Shown here: positions 45,255-52,999 of the stretch, piece after piece
Position numbering within the stretch: position 1 is the stretch's first letter
Layout of the letters: every line of letters starts with the position of its first letter
Source: Bacteroidia bacterium
Lineage (GTDB): Bacteria; Bacteroidota; Bacteroidia; Flavobacteriales; Flavobacteriaceae
NCBI GenBank assembly: GCA_030430535.1
Contig: JAUIKY010000024.1
Span: 1 to 52,999 of the forward strand
Reading direction: 5' to 3'
Length of the DNA: 52,999 nt
Translations under genes and position numbers: made by a program
The notes under the pieces: generated by a model
Seen by the model: only the letters and a program-made list of their open reading frames with translations
The model's database searches: none
Told to the model about the DNA's origin: nothing

Positions 45255-45812
45255 TTATTTGGTTTCGGCCTCCGATAAAATAAATGGATACGCTTCGCGG
45301 GTTTGTTTCAATTCTTCTGGGCTTAAATCGTTACTAGCCTTTTTAAGTACGTTTTTGGCATAAGTTTGTCGTAATTCATAATAGGCTTTTGTAAGCTCAT
45401 TTTGCACCGAAACAAATTGTTTGTATGTGGTTTGTTTGCCATGCTGAAGGGAGATGACCGCTTTGTGTGGGTTATCGGATGCATCGTCACTTCTCCCACC
45501 ATGGCAATATTCACAGGAATTATCGCCGTTATTGTCCAAAAAATCTTTGGTGATTTGCTTCAATGCTTCGATGGCTATGATGTCGTTTTCAACCATAATC
45601 TCATCGTTGTTGTTAATTTCAATCTGCAATATATTACGCTCCTGTTTGATGCTACTGCAGTCCATTCCGGGTGGACATTCTTCCGGAAGCATTCTGTTAA
45701 TGCCTTCATCAGAAGAAATGGTGGCGGTTACCAAAAAGAAAATCAACAGTAAAAAAGCGATGTCGGCCATCGAGCCTGCATTTACCTCGGGCATTTGTTT
45801 TGAAAGTCTCAT
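45255..45812 (-). CDS. exbD: ExbD/TolR-type biopolymer transport protein, orphan
   Basis: 185 residues with one N-terminal transmembrane helix (MADIAFLLLIFFLVTATI) carrying the proton-conducting Asp D17, then a periplasmic domain. ExbD works with ExbB and TonB to energise outer membrane receptors; no exbB or tonB is adjacent. The periplasmic domain has an inserted segment with C100-E-Y-C103-H104, a CxxCH pattern, and another Cys pair upstream (EECPPGMDC). A disulfide or metal site seems likelier than haem. Three very small genes lie upstream on the same strand. Confidence 0.88.
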   Translation of the reverse strand: MRLSKQMPEVNAGSMADIAFLLLIFFLVTATISSDEGINRMLPEECPPGMDCSSIKQERNILQIEINNNDEIMVENDIIAIEALKQITKDFLDNNGDNSCEYCHGGRSDDASDNPHKAVISLQHGKQTTYKQFVSVQNELTKAYYELRQTYAKNVLKKASNDLSPEELKQTREAYPFILSEAETK

Positions 45813-45881
45813 AATTTAAGTTTAAAATGTTAATAAAAACTTAAATCACAAAAACAATACCGTAATTAACTAACAATCAAA

Positions 45882-46016
45882 TTAATGGGCATAACGCTTA
45901 ACGCCTTTCCAAAGGGTTGGATGGATGGGGCGAAAATCTATGGCTCGATTGCCAACATAAAGCTGCTCGGGTGTAAGACTATTGATTCGCTGGGATATTC
46001 TATTAAAAGGTTTCAT
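45882..46016 (-). CDS. Small protein, 44 aa, related to the neighbouring 28-aa peptides
   Basis: ATG at 46016, TAA at 45882. Hydrophilic, basic peptide beginning MKPFNRISQRINSLTPEQLY and ending TLWKGVKRYAH. The C-terminal pattern W-x3-K-R-Y matches W-x3-R-R-Y in the two 28-codon ORFs upstream. No signal peptide or membrane helix. The sequence upstream of the ATG carries ATCATCAATCAAA and CCAATCAAAAA, similar to upstream regions of the two tandem ORFs. 69 bases upstream of exbD on the same strand. Coding status is inferred from the shared motif and upstream sequence; function unknown. Confidence 0.6.
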   Translation of the reverse strand: MKPFNRISQRINSLTPEQLYVGNRAIDFRPIHPTLWKGVKRYAH

Positions 46017-46048
46017 TTTTTGATTGGTTTTGATTGATGATTTTTTTA

Positions 46049-46078
46049 AAAAGACGCTACTTATCTGTAGCGTCTTTT
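46049..46078 (-). terminator. Terminator hairpin overlapping the end of a 28-aa ORF
   Basis: Perfect 12-base stem, on the minus strand AAAAGACGCTAC/GTAGCGTCTTTT with loop AGATAA, followed by T and then A runs. The stop codon of the ORF at 46061-46147 lies in the loop, so translation to the stop would cover the hairpin. Confidence 0.65.
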
Positions 46079-46147
46079 ACTGTTCCATTTATGGCTTTTG
46101 GAGCCATTTAAAGTGTCCGTTAATTGATTTTTGTTTAGAGTTCTCAT
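46061..46147 (-). CDS. 28-aa basic peptide, tandem copy A
   Basis: ATG at 46147, TAA at 46061. Begins MRTLNKNQLTDTLNGSKSH and ends with KWNSKRRYR. It differs from copy B (46208-46294) at 6 of 87 bases and 3 of 28 residues, while the sequences between them have diverged, which is what selection on a peptide would give. No hydrophobic segment; C-terminus strongly basic. Function unknown; too short for usual gene callers. Confidence 0.6.
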   Translation of the reverse strand: MRTLNKNQLTDTLNGSKSHKWNSKRRYR

Positions 46148-46207
46148 GTTTTTTTTGATTTTTAATGATGAAATTAATTTGATTGATGAAAGCGTTTAGA
46201 TATCGAT

Positions 46208-46294
46208 TTATCTATAGCGTCTTTTACTGTTCCATTCGTGGCTTTTGGTGCCATTTAAAGTGTCCGTTAATTGATTGTTGTTTAAAGTTCTCAT
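46208..46294 (-). CDS. 28-aa basic peptide, tandem copy B
   Basis: ATG at 46294, TAA at 46208. Begins MRTLNNNQLTDTLNGTKSH and ends EWNSKRRYR. First of the three small genes in transcription order. Upstream bases AATCAATCAAAATCATCAAG resemble those of the other two. The nearest promoter candidate is weak: TTG at 46419-46417 and CTACTTTG at 46398-46391, 18 bases apart, which departs from TAnnTTTG. Confidence 0.6.
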   Translation of the reverse strand: MRTLNNNQLTDTLNGTKSHEWNSKRRYR

Positions 46295-46583
46295 AACTTG
46301 ATGATTTTGATTGATTAATAATTTTGTTTTTTTGATTGATTATACCAGATAGACGAGCAACCATTTCATTTGTTACAGTACTATGCAATACAAAGTAGTA
46401 TTTAACTTTATTTTAACAAAAAAGAATAAAAGAATTGGTTTGTTGTAAATAATCAAAAGAGAAATAAATTAGGTATGGTTATTGCTAAATTCTTCATAAA
46501 TAAGAACCGATGGTGGTTGAATTGCGAAGAAAAAAATATCTTTGGAATTGAAAACCACAAAATACAAAATGCAAGACCTACTG

Positions 46584-47252
46584 ATGAAGCATTATTTTTT
46601 ATTTGTGTTGATGCTTTTTTTATCGCTATCTGCCAAAGCGCAAGTGGATAGTAAAAATAACTCTGTGGCCATTCCAGCGATTGAAGCGGAAACCGACTCG
46701 ATTGATGCGAGCCCGTTAACGCCTTCAAAACCTATTGAAAAAGACCCTTTGGGACTAAATACTCCAAAAGTAACACCCAATTTGGAAATGCCGAAAAAGG
46801 AATTCTCGATGTTTCCAGAAGAAGAATTCGGCAATCCGGGCGAACTGTACACCAAACAACTCGACAAAAACATCAATGATATTAAATCGCAATTGGAATT
46901 AGGAACCAAAGGCAGTAAAACCGATCAGTATTTTGGGGTTGTTGAAACCGAATCAGACCACGCTATTGTTCAGTACAGGGATTTTGGTGAAGAAGATGGC
47001 GATTTAATAAGGGTCATTTTTAACGGAGAAATTGTTGAATACCGAATTACGTTAAGGAACCACTTTAAAGGCCTGAAGTTAAAATTACAAAAAGGCAAAA
47101 ACACCCTTGAATTTTTAGCGATTAACGAAGGCTATCTAGTGCCCAACACCGCCCATTTTCGAGTGAGGGATGAACAAGGCGCTGTTTTAGCTGCCAATTA
47201 CTGGAATTTATCTAAAGGGGTAAAAGCTTATGTTACTGTGGTTAAAAAATAG
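46584..47252 (+). CDS. Secreted protein with C-terminal beta domain
   Basis: 222 residues from the ATG at 46584 (an in-frame ATG 15 bases upstream is also possible). Signal peptide MKHYFLFVLMLFLSLSAKAQ. A proline- and acid-rich linker (about 25-80) leads to a beta-rich domain with DGDLIRVIFNGEIVEY, KLKLQKGKNTLEFLAINEG and PNTAHFRVRD, a pattern that recurs in secreted Bacteroidota proteins. Probably periplasmic or surface. Function unknown; the lack of a T9SS tail suggests periplasmic or outer-membrane association. The gap between 46295 and 46583 holds no other gene I can support. Confidence 0.72.
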   Translation: MKHYFLFVLMLFLSLSAKAQVDSKNNSVAIPAIEAETDSIDASPLTPSKPIEKDPLGLNTPKVTPNLEMPKKEFSMFPEEEFGNPGELYTKQLDKNINDIKSQLELGTKGSKTDQYFGVVETESDHAIVQYRDFGEEDGDLIRVIFNGEIVEYRITLRNHFKGLKLKLQKGKNTLEFLAINEGYLVPNTAHFRVRDEQGAVLAANYWNLSKGVKAYVTVVKK

Positions 47253-47333
47253 AGCGATTTTAAATACGCTTAAAAAGCTTCTTAAATTGTATATTAGTAG
47301 TATTTTCACTATATATGTGTAAATATTTACGTT

Positions 47334-48071
47334 GTGTTTAAAGACTACTTCTTCATTTTTGTTTTTTGCTTTTCCTTTTCAGGCTTTTCGCAGCAACCCG
47401 AAATCAATTCGGGGGATTGGTATTTAATAAATTTACATCTCAACTCTGAAGACAATTTTAGGCCTGTTCGTGCAGACGGAAATCCAATAGTATCTGTTAT
47501 TGATGAAAGAAATTACGGAACAGTAATGGATACTTATATTTGTGATTCTTGCGAGATTGTTTTTGATGTTGATACTGAAAATTCGAAATTCATTTGTTAT
47601 AGCTCTAGTTGTACTTTGGGTGGATGCGACTCAATTGAGCACGCGACTGGGATTGACACAAGTGATATTGAATCTAAATTTATGCAATTTTGGAGTTTCC
47701 AAAATACCACTCAAAGAGTTTTTGATTATCAAATTATTGAAGAAAATCTTGACCAACCCAGAGAGTTAACAATTACTGATGCAGAGGGCAATTACGCCCA
47801 GTATTATTATAACACTTTAGCAACCAAACAAGTTTCCTCAATTCCATCTTTTTCAATTTACCCAAACCCTGTTAAAGATAAATTGATTGTTTCTGCAACA
47901 AACAATTTAAGTCATTATAATGTTGAAATATTTGATGTTTTTGGCAAGCTTAAAGTTTCTGAACAATTAAAATCAAAATCAATAAACGTAGAGCATTTAC
48001 CAAATGGAGTTTATTTCCTTGTGATGAAAGATGCTTTAGGGTATTCTATTGCCAAAAAGTTTGTAAAATAG
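47334..48071 (+). CDS. T9SS cargo protein with type A sorting domain
   Basis: 245 residues from GTG at 47334. Signal peptide (FIFVFCFSFSGFSQ), a central domain of about 140 residues with six cysteines (TYICDSCEIVFD, CYSSSCTLGGCD), and a C-terminal type A sorting domain from about residue 172: FSIYPNPVKDKLIVS, NVEIFDVFGK, and the end LPNGVYFLVMKDALGYSIAKKFVK split by the usual turn. Such a tail directs secretion through T9SS. Central domain unrecognised. Confidence 0.85.
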   Translation: MFKDYFFIFVFCFSFSGFSQQPEINSGDWYLINLHLNSEDNFRPVRADGNPIVSVIDERNYGTVMDTYICDSCEIVFDVDTENSKFICYSSSCTLGGCDSIEHATGIDTSDIESKFMQFWSFQNTTQRVFDYQIIEENLDQPRELTITDAEGNYAQYYYNTLATKQVSSIPSFSIYPNPVKDKLIVSATNNLSHYNVEIFDVFGKLKVSEQLKSKSINVEHLPNGVYFLVMKDALGYSIAKKFVK

Positions 48072-48073
48072 TT

Positions 48074-49087
48074 TTAAGAAACAATCCCATCTATCAACCT
48101 CAATTCTTCACCCGTAAAACTTAATTGTTCTAAAGCCTTTACGTTATCTTTTAATTGATTTGAAGAACTTGCACCAACCAAAACAGAGGCCACTTGCGGT
48201 TGCCTTAAAATCCAAGCAATGGCCATTTGCGAAAGTTTTTGTCCGCGTTGTTGTGCAATCCCATTTAGTTTTTGGATTTTTCCGAGGTTTTTGTTTACCG
48301 TTTCCTTTTCCAAATACGTTAAATTTTTCGAAGCTCTGGAATTTTCAGGAATACCATTTAAGTACTTATCGGTAAGCATACCCTGTGCCAATGGCGAAAA
48401 AGCAATGCAGCCCACGCCGTTTTCATTTAAAGTATCCAAAAGTCCGTTTTCCACCCATCGGTCAAACATCGAGTAACGGGCTTGGTGTAAAATGAACGGT
48501 ACATTTAAATGTTTAAGGATTTCAGCAGCCTTTTGCGTCTCTTCGGGCTGGTAATTAGAAATGCCCACATAAAGCGCTTTTCCTTGTCGAACAATATCGG
48601 CCAGTGCGCCCATAGTTTCTTCCAAAGGCGTTTCGGGGTCGGGACGATGGTGATAAAAAATATCGACATAATCCAAGCCCATACGCTGTAAACTTTGGTC
48701 TAAACTCGAAATTAAATATTTTCGGGAACCCCAATTACCGTAAGGCCCAGGCCACATATCGTAACCCGCTTTGCTGGCAATAAACAGCTCGTCTCTATAA
48801 GGTTTAAAATCTTTTTTGAAGATGGTGCCAAAGTTTTCTTCGGCCGATCCGTATGGCGGACCGTAGTTGTTGGCCAAATCGAAATGCACAATACCTAAAT
48901 CGAAGGCCGTTCGTAAAATATCGCGTCCGTTTTGAATAGCATCCACAAAACCGAAATTGTGCCATAAGCCAATCGATAAAGCTGGTAATTTTACACCGCT
49001 TTTTCCGCTTCGGTTGTACACCATCGAGCTGTATCGCTCAGAGTTTGCCAAATAATTTTCTACTCCCGATTTATCGTTTATTTGCAT
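48074..49087 (-). CDS. Aldo/keto reductase, YghZ-like
   Basis: 337 residues, NADPH-dependent reductase barrel. Catalytic tetrad D70, Y75 (FDLANNYGPP), K106 (SKAGYDMWPGPYG) and H147 (FYHHRPDP). LSIGLWHNFG and DMWPGPYGNWGSRKYL are close to E. coli YghZ, reported to reduce L-glyceraldehyde 3-phosphate and methylglyoxal. Stop codon is 2 bases from that of the T9SS cargo gene. Several in-frame ATGs near the start; the first is kept. Confidence 0.9.
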   Translation of the reverse strand: MQINDKSGVENYLANSERYSSMVYNRSGKSGVKLPALSIGLWHNFGFVDAIQNGRDILRTAFDLGIVHFDLANNYGPPYGSAEENFGTIFKKDFKPYRDELFIASKAGYDMWPGPYGNWGSRKYLISSLDQSLQRMGLDYVDIFYHHRPDPETPLEETMGALADIVRQGKALYVGISNYQPEETQKAAEILKHLNVPFILHQARYSMFDRWVENGLLDTLNENGVGCIAFSPLAQGMLTDKYLNGIPENSRASKNLTYLEKETVNKNLGKIQKLNGIAQQRGQKLSQMAIAWILRQPQVASVLVGASSSNQLKDNVKALEQLSFTGEELRLIDGIVS

Positions 49088-49234
49088 CTTTAAAATTCAA
49101 TTTGTTGGTAAAAATAGACATTTCAATGCAGCCGACATACTTTTCAGAAATAAATAAGAAAACGCCAATCCGTTAAAAATATTGATGTTATACGCAATTG
49201 TTGAAAATGCTTAATAAATTAATGTCCAACTTAC

Positions 49235-49276
49235 TTGATAAACCCTATAAAGATGTTATTTTTGCACGTTGCAAAA
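49235..49276 (+). promoter_or_regulatory. Promoter with overlapping inverted repeat, upstream of helicase
   Basis: TTG (49235-49237), 19 bases, TATTTTTG (49257-49264): a full match to the Bacteroidota promoter. A perfect inverted repeat TTTTGCA-CGT-TGCAAAA (49260-49276) covers the end of the -7 box and the expected start of transcription, and could be an operator. Helicase ATG at 49285. Confidence 0.6.
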
Positions 49277-49284
49277 TTTAAGGT

Positions 49285-50844
49285 ATGTCGGTTACAAAAG
49301 CACAATTAGAATTAGAAGAACGGTCGGAAGGCAAAAAATTATACAGTTACCAAAAAGGGGCGATAAACAAGATTTTCACCGCATTTGAAGAATCGCCAGA
49401 CGATTATCATTTGCTTTATCAATTGCCAACGGGTGGCGGAAAAACGGTTATCTTTTCCGAAATCGTTAGGCAATACCTGAAACACCACAAAAAGAAGGTG
49501 TTGGTAATGACACACCGTATTGAATTGTGCAAGCAAACCTCGAACGTGCTTACTGAGTTTGGTGTGCTAAACAAAGTGGTTGATAGCAAGGCAAACCTTG
49601 ACGACCAATCCGATTATAGCTGTTTTGTAGCCATGGTTGAAACCTTGAATAACCGATTGAATGACGATAAGCTCGATATTTCGGATATTGGTTTGGTGAT
49701 TATTGACGAGGCGCATTACAACTCGTTTACTAAACTGTTCAAGTTTTTCAGTCAGTCGTTTATTTTAGGAGTTACCGCAACACCGTTGAGTTCGAGCATT
49801 GAATTGCCAATGACCGATAATTACGATGAATTAATTGTTGGTGAAAGTATTGAGTCGCTTATTGAAAACGGCTTTTTGGCCCGTGCCGAAATGTTTACTT
49901 ATAATGTGGGATTGACTTCTTTGGTGGTGGGTGCCAATGGTGATTATACCGTAAAATCTTCGGAAGATCTTTATACAGCCGACGACATGCTTTCTAAATT
50001 GATGCAGGCTTATGAGGAGCGGTCAAAAGGGAAAAAGACCCTTATTTTTAACAACGGTATCAACACATCGCTGCACGTTTACGACACCTTTAGAAGAGCA
50101 GGGTATCCTATTGCACACTTGGATAACACCAACACCAAGAAGGAACGTGCCCTTATTTTAAAGTGGTTCAAAAAAACGCCAGGTGCTATTTTAACTTCGG
50201 TAAGTATTTTGACCACGGGGTTTGATGAGCCTTCGGTAGAAAGCATTATCCTAAACCGAGCTACAAAATCCTTGACGTTGTATTACCAAATGATTGGTCG
50301 TGGGTCGCGTATTTTTCATGATAAAAACTCGTTTACAGTGATTGATTTGGGGAACAATTTCCACCGATTCGGTCCTTGGGGCGATAATTTGGATTGGCAG
50401 CGTATTTTTAAATCGCCCAATTATTATTTGGATTCCATTTTAAGTGATGATGAACTGGAAAGCAATTTCAGATATGAAATGCCGGACGAATTGCGTGCCG
50501 AATTTTCAAAATCGAAGGAAGTGTACTTCGATATCCAAAAAACTTATGTGGATTCCATTAGAAACGGCGAATCTTCAAAAGTGGTTTTAGAGCGTTCCAT
50601 CGAACAGCACGCCAAAATCTGTATTGAAAACAGTGAAGATGTTTACGATGCTTTAGGGTTGGCAAAAATGTTGGGAGACGATATCGATTTCAGGATTGGC
50701 CGCTACACCAAGTGCATCAGTAAAAGCACCTATAATTTTGTGGAATGGCTAAAAGGCGATTACCGAAAGAAGCTCAACTCATATTTGCGTTCAAATTTTG
50801 ATGAAGTATTTGAGGAAATTCACGGTTATCCGCCAGAAGATTAA
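49285..50844 (+). CDS. SF2 DEAD/DEAH-box helicase
   Basis: 519 residues with the helicase core: Walker A QLPTGGGKT (46-54), motif II DEAH (141-144), GVTATP, motif V SILTTGFDEPS and motif VI QMIGRGSR. Closest in pattern to the RadD/YejH-like or type III restriction-helicase group of DNA helicases; no nuclease or zinc-finger domain is attached. A C-terminal extension of about 120 residues is not recognised. Followed by a cold-shock-domain gene after 96 bases. Confidence 0.88.
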   Translation: MSVTKAQLELEERSEGKKLYSYQKGAINKIFTAFEESPDDYHLLYQLPTGGGKTVIFSEIVRQYLKHHKKKVLVMTHRIELCKQTSNVLTEFGVLNKVVDSKANLDDQSDYSCFVAMVETLNNRLNDDKLDISDIGLVIIDEAHYNSFTKLFKFFSQSFILGVTATPLSSSIELPMTDNYDELIVGESIESLIENGFLARAEMFTYNVGLTSLVVGANGDYTVKSSEDLYTADDMLSKLMQAYEERSKGKKTLIFNNGINTSLHVYDTFRRAGYPIAHLDNTNTKKERALILKWFKKTPGAILTSVSILTTGFDEPSVESIILNRATKSLTLYYQMIGRGSRIFHDKNSFTVIDLGNNFHRFGPWGDNLDWQRIFKSPNYYLDSILSDDELESNFRYEMPDELRAEFSKSKEVYFDIQKTYVDSIRNGESSKVVLERSIEQHAKICIENSEDVYDALGLAKMLGDDIDFRIGRYTKCISKSTYNFVEWLKGDYRKKLNSYLRSNFDEVFEEIHGYPPED

Positions 50845-50940
50845 CACCTTTAGCATTTTAGCGCTATCCGATTGCCATAGCCTTAAAAATAAGGAGTATC
50901 TTGCAGAGGATTTAATTAAGAACTCCGGTAATTTCAAACT

Positions 50941-51393
50941 ATGGCAAAATCTCAATCCACCTTCAATAAAATTGAAAAAGAAAAAAAGCGATTAAAAAAG
51001 AGAGAAGATAAACAAAAGAAAAAGGAAGCCCGTCGTGCTGAAGCTAAAGAAAACCCTAAAGGCATCCAGTTCGCTTATGTTGATTTTAATGGCAATTTAA
51101 CCAATACGCCACCAGATCCTGCAATGCGGGAAAAAATCAGTGCTGAAAATATTGAATTGGGAATTCCCAAAAAAGAGGATAGACCTGAAGAGGAAATAGT
51201 TCCAAAAGAAGGTAAAGTATCTTTTTTTGACCACTCTAAGGGCTTTGGATTTATTATAGATAAGATAAACGAAGAAAAATATTTTGTACATGTTTCTGGA
51301 TTAATTGATGACATTCAAGAAAATGACAAAGTAACCTTCGATTTAGAACGTGGACAAAAGGGAATGAATGCCGTTAATGTTAAAAAAGTTTAG
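50941..51393 (+). CDS. Cold-shock-domain protein with basic N-terminal extension
   Basis: 150 residues. Residues 1-40 are almost entirely Lys, Arg and Glu (KEKKRLKKREDKQKKKEARR), a charged helix. A linker follows, and residues 88-150 form the cold-shock domain: GKVSFFDHSKGFGFI and KYFVHVSGLID are the RNP1/RNP2-type strands that bind single-stranded RNA or DNA. Works plausibly with the helicase upstream in RNA handling. Confidence 0.9.
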   Translation: MAKSQSTFNKIEKEKKRLKKREDKQKKKEARRAEAKENPKGIQFAYVDFNGNLTNTPPDPAMREKISAENIELGIPKKEDRPEEEIVPKEGKVSFFDHSKGFGFIIDKINEEKYFVHVSGLIDDIQENDKVTFDLERGQKGMNAVNVKKV

Positions 51394-51421
51394 ACTACCA
51401 TAAGACCTTCCTTCAAAATTT

Positions 51422-52336
51422 ATGGGATTATCACGAAAAACCATTTCCATTGTACTGGCATTTTTTGCAATCTACGTTATTTGGGGTTCTACTTACTTAC
51501 TCAATAAAATTGCGGTTTCAGAATTGCCACCATTTAAATTGGCAGCTATTCGCTTTATTTTTGCAGGTGCCATCATTTTTATAATCGCTAAAGTTTTAAA
51601 AGTAAATATTTCAATCACCAAAGAGCAGTTTAAAAACACAGCAATTGCTGGCTTTTTATTCTTGACTTTTGGTAATGGGGTAGTGGTTTGGGCGCTCAAA
51701 TTTGTTGATAGTGGTTTTGCTGCTCTCGAAATATCAGCACAACCTCTAATCGTCCTTTTGCTGATGCGTTTCCTCCAAGGAAAAAAAATCGCAACGATGG
51801 CTTATATTGGTGTTGTTTTGGGTTTTATCGGGATTTACCTTTTGGTAAGTCAAAAGCAGCTTATTAGTCAAGACGGACAAATTATTGGTATGCTGATGAT
51901 TTTTACCTGTATGATTAGTTGGGCCTATGGCAGTTTATTTGTCGGTAAAGCGAATCTGCCTTCAAATTATTTCGTGAATACGGGCTATCAAATGTTGGCT
52001 GGCGGAACCATGTTGGCGATTGCGAGTTTGTGTTTTGGCGAAACTTGGTCCTTGCCGAATACCTGGAGTGCAGATGTGCAATGGGCCATGTTGCTTTTAA
52101 TTGTTTTTGGTAGTATAATTGCCTTTACGGCCTTCAATTATTTATTGAAAGAAGTATCGCCCGAAAAAGTAGCGACCAACACTTACGTAAACCCTATAAT
52201 CGCACTCATTTTGGGCTGGTATATTTTAGATGAAACCATTACCTTTCAATCTGTTGTTGCAGCCATTGTTTTGCTAACAGGCGTTTATTTTATTAATACC
52301 AACCGCATAATAAAACCTAGAGGTATTGGACGTTAA
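51422..52336 (+). CDS. EamA/DMT-family transporter
   Basis: 304 residues, ten hydrophobic helices in two five-helix EamA repeats; AIYVIWGSTYLLNKIAV and FKLAAIRFIFAGAI in the first half and NTYVNPIIALILGWYILDE in the second are family marks. Exports metabolites or amino acids; substrate unknown. Its last bases overlap the likely start of the next transporter. Confidence 0.9.
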   Translation: MGLSRKTISIVLAFFAIYVIWGSTYLLNKIAVSELPPFKLAAIRFIFAGAIIFIIAKVLKVNISITKEQFKNTAIAGFLFLTFGNGVVVWALKFVDSGFAALEISAQPLIVLLLMRFLQGKKIATMAYIGVVLGFIGIYLLVSQKQLISQDGQIIGMLMIFTCMISWAYGSLFVGKANLPSNYFVNTGYQMLAGGTMLAIASLCFGETWSLPNTWSADVQWAMLLLIVFGSIIAFTAFNYLLKEVSPEKVATNTYVNPIIALILGWYILDETITFQSVVAAIVLLTGVYFINTNRIIKPRGIGR

Positions 52337-52999
52337 AAAAGCTATAAAATATATGTTGATCAGTACAATGGCCTTTGCCTGCATGAACGCTATTGTGAAA
52401 CATTTAAGTGAAGTAAGTTCTTATCAAATTGTGTTTTTTAGATCACTGAGTTCACTGTTTTTTACTTTCGGGTTTTTAATCAAAAATAATGTCCCCGTTA
52501 TTGGAAAAAACAATTTCCTGCTTATAATGCGTTCTGTGACTGGGGCCATATCCATGTTGTTCTTTTTTATGTCGGTAAAATATTTATCTGTGGGAACGGC
52601 GGTTTCGTTACGTTATTTGTCTCCCATTTTTGCCGCCGTTTTGGCAGTATTTTTATTGAGAGAAAGTGTACGGCCGTGGCAATGGGCTTTTTTCTGTATT
52701 TCGTTTATCGGCGTGCTGGTTCTTAAGGGGTTTGACTCTCAAATAAATTCATACGGACTCGTGCTGATTTTAATGGCATCGGTTTTAAGCGGTTTGGTTT
52801 ATGTTATTATCAGTAAAATAGGCAATAGCGAGCATCCTGTGGTTATTGTCAATTACTTTATGGTGATTGCCGCTATTTTAGGCGGTGTGCTGTCCATTAG
52901 CAATTGGGTATCCCCAAAAGGGTGGGAGTGGCTGTTTCTTTTAAGTTTGGGGGTGTTTGGCTATTTCGGACAAATATTTATGACCAAAGCCTTTCAAAC
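52326..52999 (+). CDS. EamA/DMT-family transporter, 3' end beyond window
   Basis: Open to the last base of the window, so the C-terminus is missing. Reading from TTG at 52326 gives MDVKKAIKYMLISTMAFACM, with the first helix right after the basic start; the first ATG is at 52353. About 224 residues are visible with seven to eight helices, including YLSVGTAVSLRYLSPIFAAVLA and FLLRESVRPWQW. The TTG start overlaps the previous transporter by 11 bases, suggesting coupling. The two EamA proteins are not close copies of each other. Confidence 0.82.
   Translation, partial: MDVKKAIKYMLISTMAFACMNAIVKHLSEVSSYQIVFFRSLSSLFFTFGFLIKNNVPVIGKNNFLLIMRSVTGAISMLFFFMSVKYLSVGTAVSLRYLSPIFAAVLAVFLLRESVRPWQWAFFCISFIGVLVLKGFDSQINSYGLVLILMASVLSGLVYVIISKIGNSEHPVVIVNYFMVIAAILGGVLSISNWVSPKGWEWLFLLSLGVFGYFGQIFMTKAFQ

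Noticed and set aside
46061-46294. Tandem copies as a CRISPR or simple satellite repeat
   Set aside because: Only two copies, spacers diverged, and the repeat is exactly an ORF from ATG to TAA with codon-tolerant differences.
50798-50995. 65-codon plus-strand ORF overlapping the helicase end
   Set aside because: Out of frame with both neighbours, low-complexity lysine tail comes from the cold-shock gene start; not a gene.
49285-51393. Helicase plus cold-shock protein as a defence island
   Set aside because: No nuclease, methyltransferase or other defence gene accompanies them; the pair fits ordinary nucleic-acid handling.

Overview
The window comes from an AT-rich genome of the phylum Bacteroidota, almost certainly a marine-type member of the Flavobacteriaceae. 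Evidence: Bacteroidota-type promoter elements (TAnnTTTG, sometimes with TTG about 20 bases upstream), a fused lpxC-fabZ gene, PorX of the type IX secretion system (T9SS), a protein ending in a T9SS sorting domain, and many TTG/GTG starts. The content is mostly chromosomal housekeeping and biosynthesis. I see no phage, IS element, CRISPR array, rRNA or tRNA gene.

Layout. 1-3.6 kb: the end of a TonB-receptor-like barrel, a small exported peptide gene overlapping a membrane-protein gene, and tsaE. 3.7-6.6 kb: porX, divergent from an HD-domain phosphohydrolase. 6.6-12.4 kb: a lipid A/fatty acid block (lpxD, lpxC-fabZ, lpxA, efp, a second lpxD-like gene) followed by sucD. 12.4-16.4 kb: two terminator hairpins, fabG, a VWA membrane protein and a prohibitin-like protein. 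16.5-24.6 kb: a complete histidine operon (hisG-D-C-[GIY-YIG]-B-H-A-F-IE), preceded by a leader peptide with four His codons and a strong terminator, which together look like a transcription attenuator. Short interspersed repeats lie at most of its gene junctions and one is translated inside hisIE. 24.6-30.2 kb: a TruA-like gene, dps, small secreted proteins, DUF2461, a GreA-like protein, DUF72 and an acyl-CoA thioesterase. 30.4-35.2 kb: leuC-leuD-(citramalate synthase-like)-leuB with a terminator.

35.2-45.8 kb: assorted single genes: DUF4268, ZIP transporter, two methyltransferases, a CDF-like transporter, an ABC exporter, a PagL-like lipid A deacylase, DinB, an MFS exporter, a Crp/Fnr regulator, a 3D-domain lipoprotein and an orphan ExbD. 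45.9-46.3 kb: three very small genes on the minus strand upstream of exbD. Two are 28-codon tandem paralogues and the third (44 codons) shares their C-terminal W-x3-[KR]-R-Y pattern. They do not match anything I recognise and are the most novel-looking coding signal here. 46.6-53 kb: a secreted protein, a T9SS cargo protein, an aldo/keto reductase, an SF2 helicase, a cold-shock-domain protein and two adjacent EamA transporters, the last cut by the window edge.

The biology that links genes: lipid A is made by the lpx block and may be remodelled by the PagL-like enzyme. LeuCD and LeuB can act on both isopropylmalate and citramalate series, so the CimA-like enzyme between them would feed isoleucine synthesis. 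PorX controls T9SS genes, and at least one cargo protein is encoded here. All functional calls come from reading motifs and from memory of the families; no search was run.
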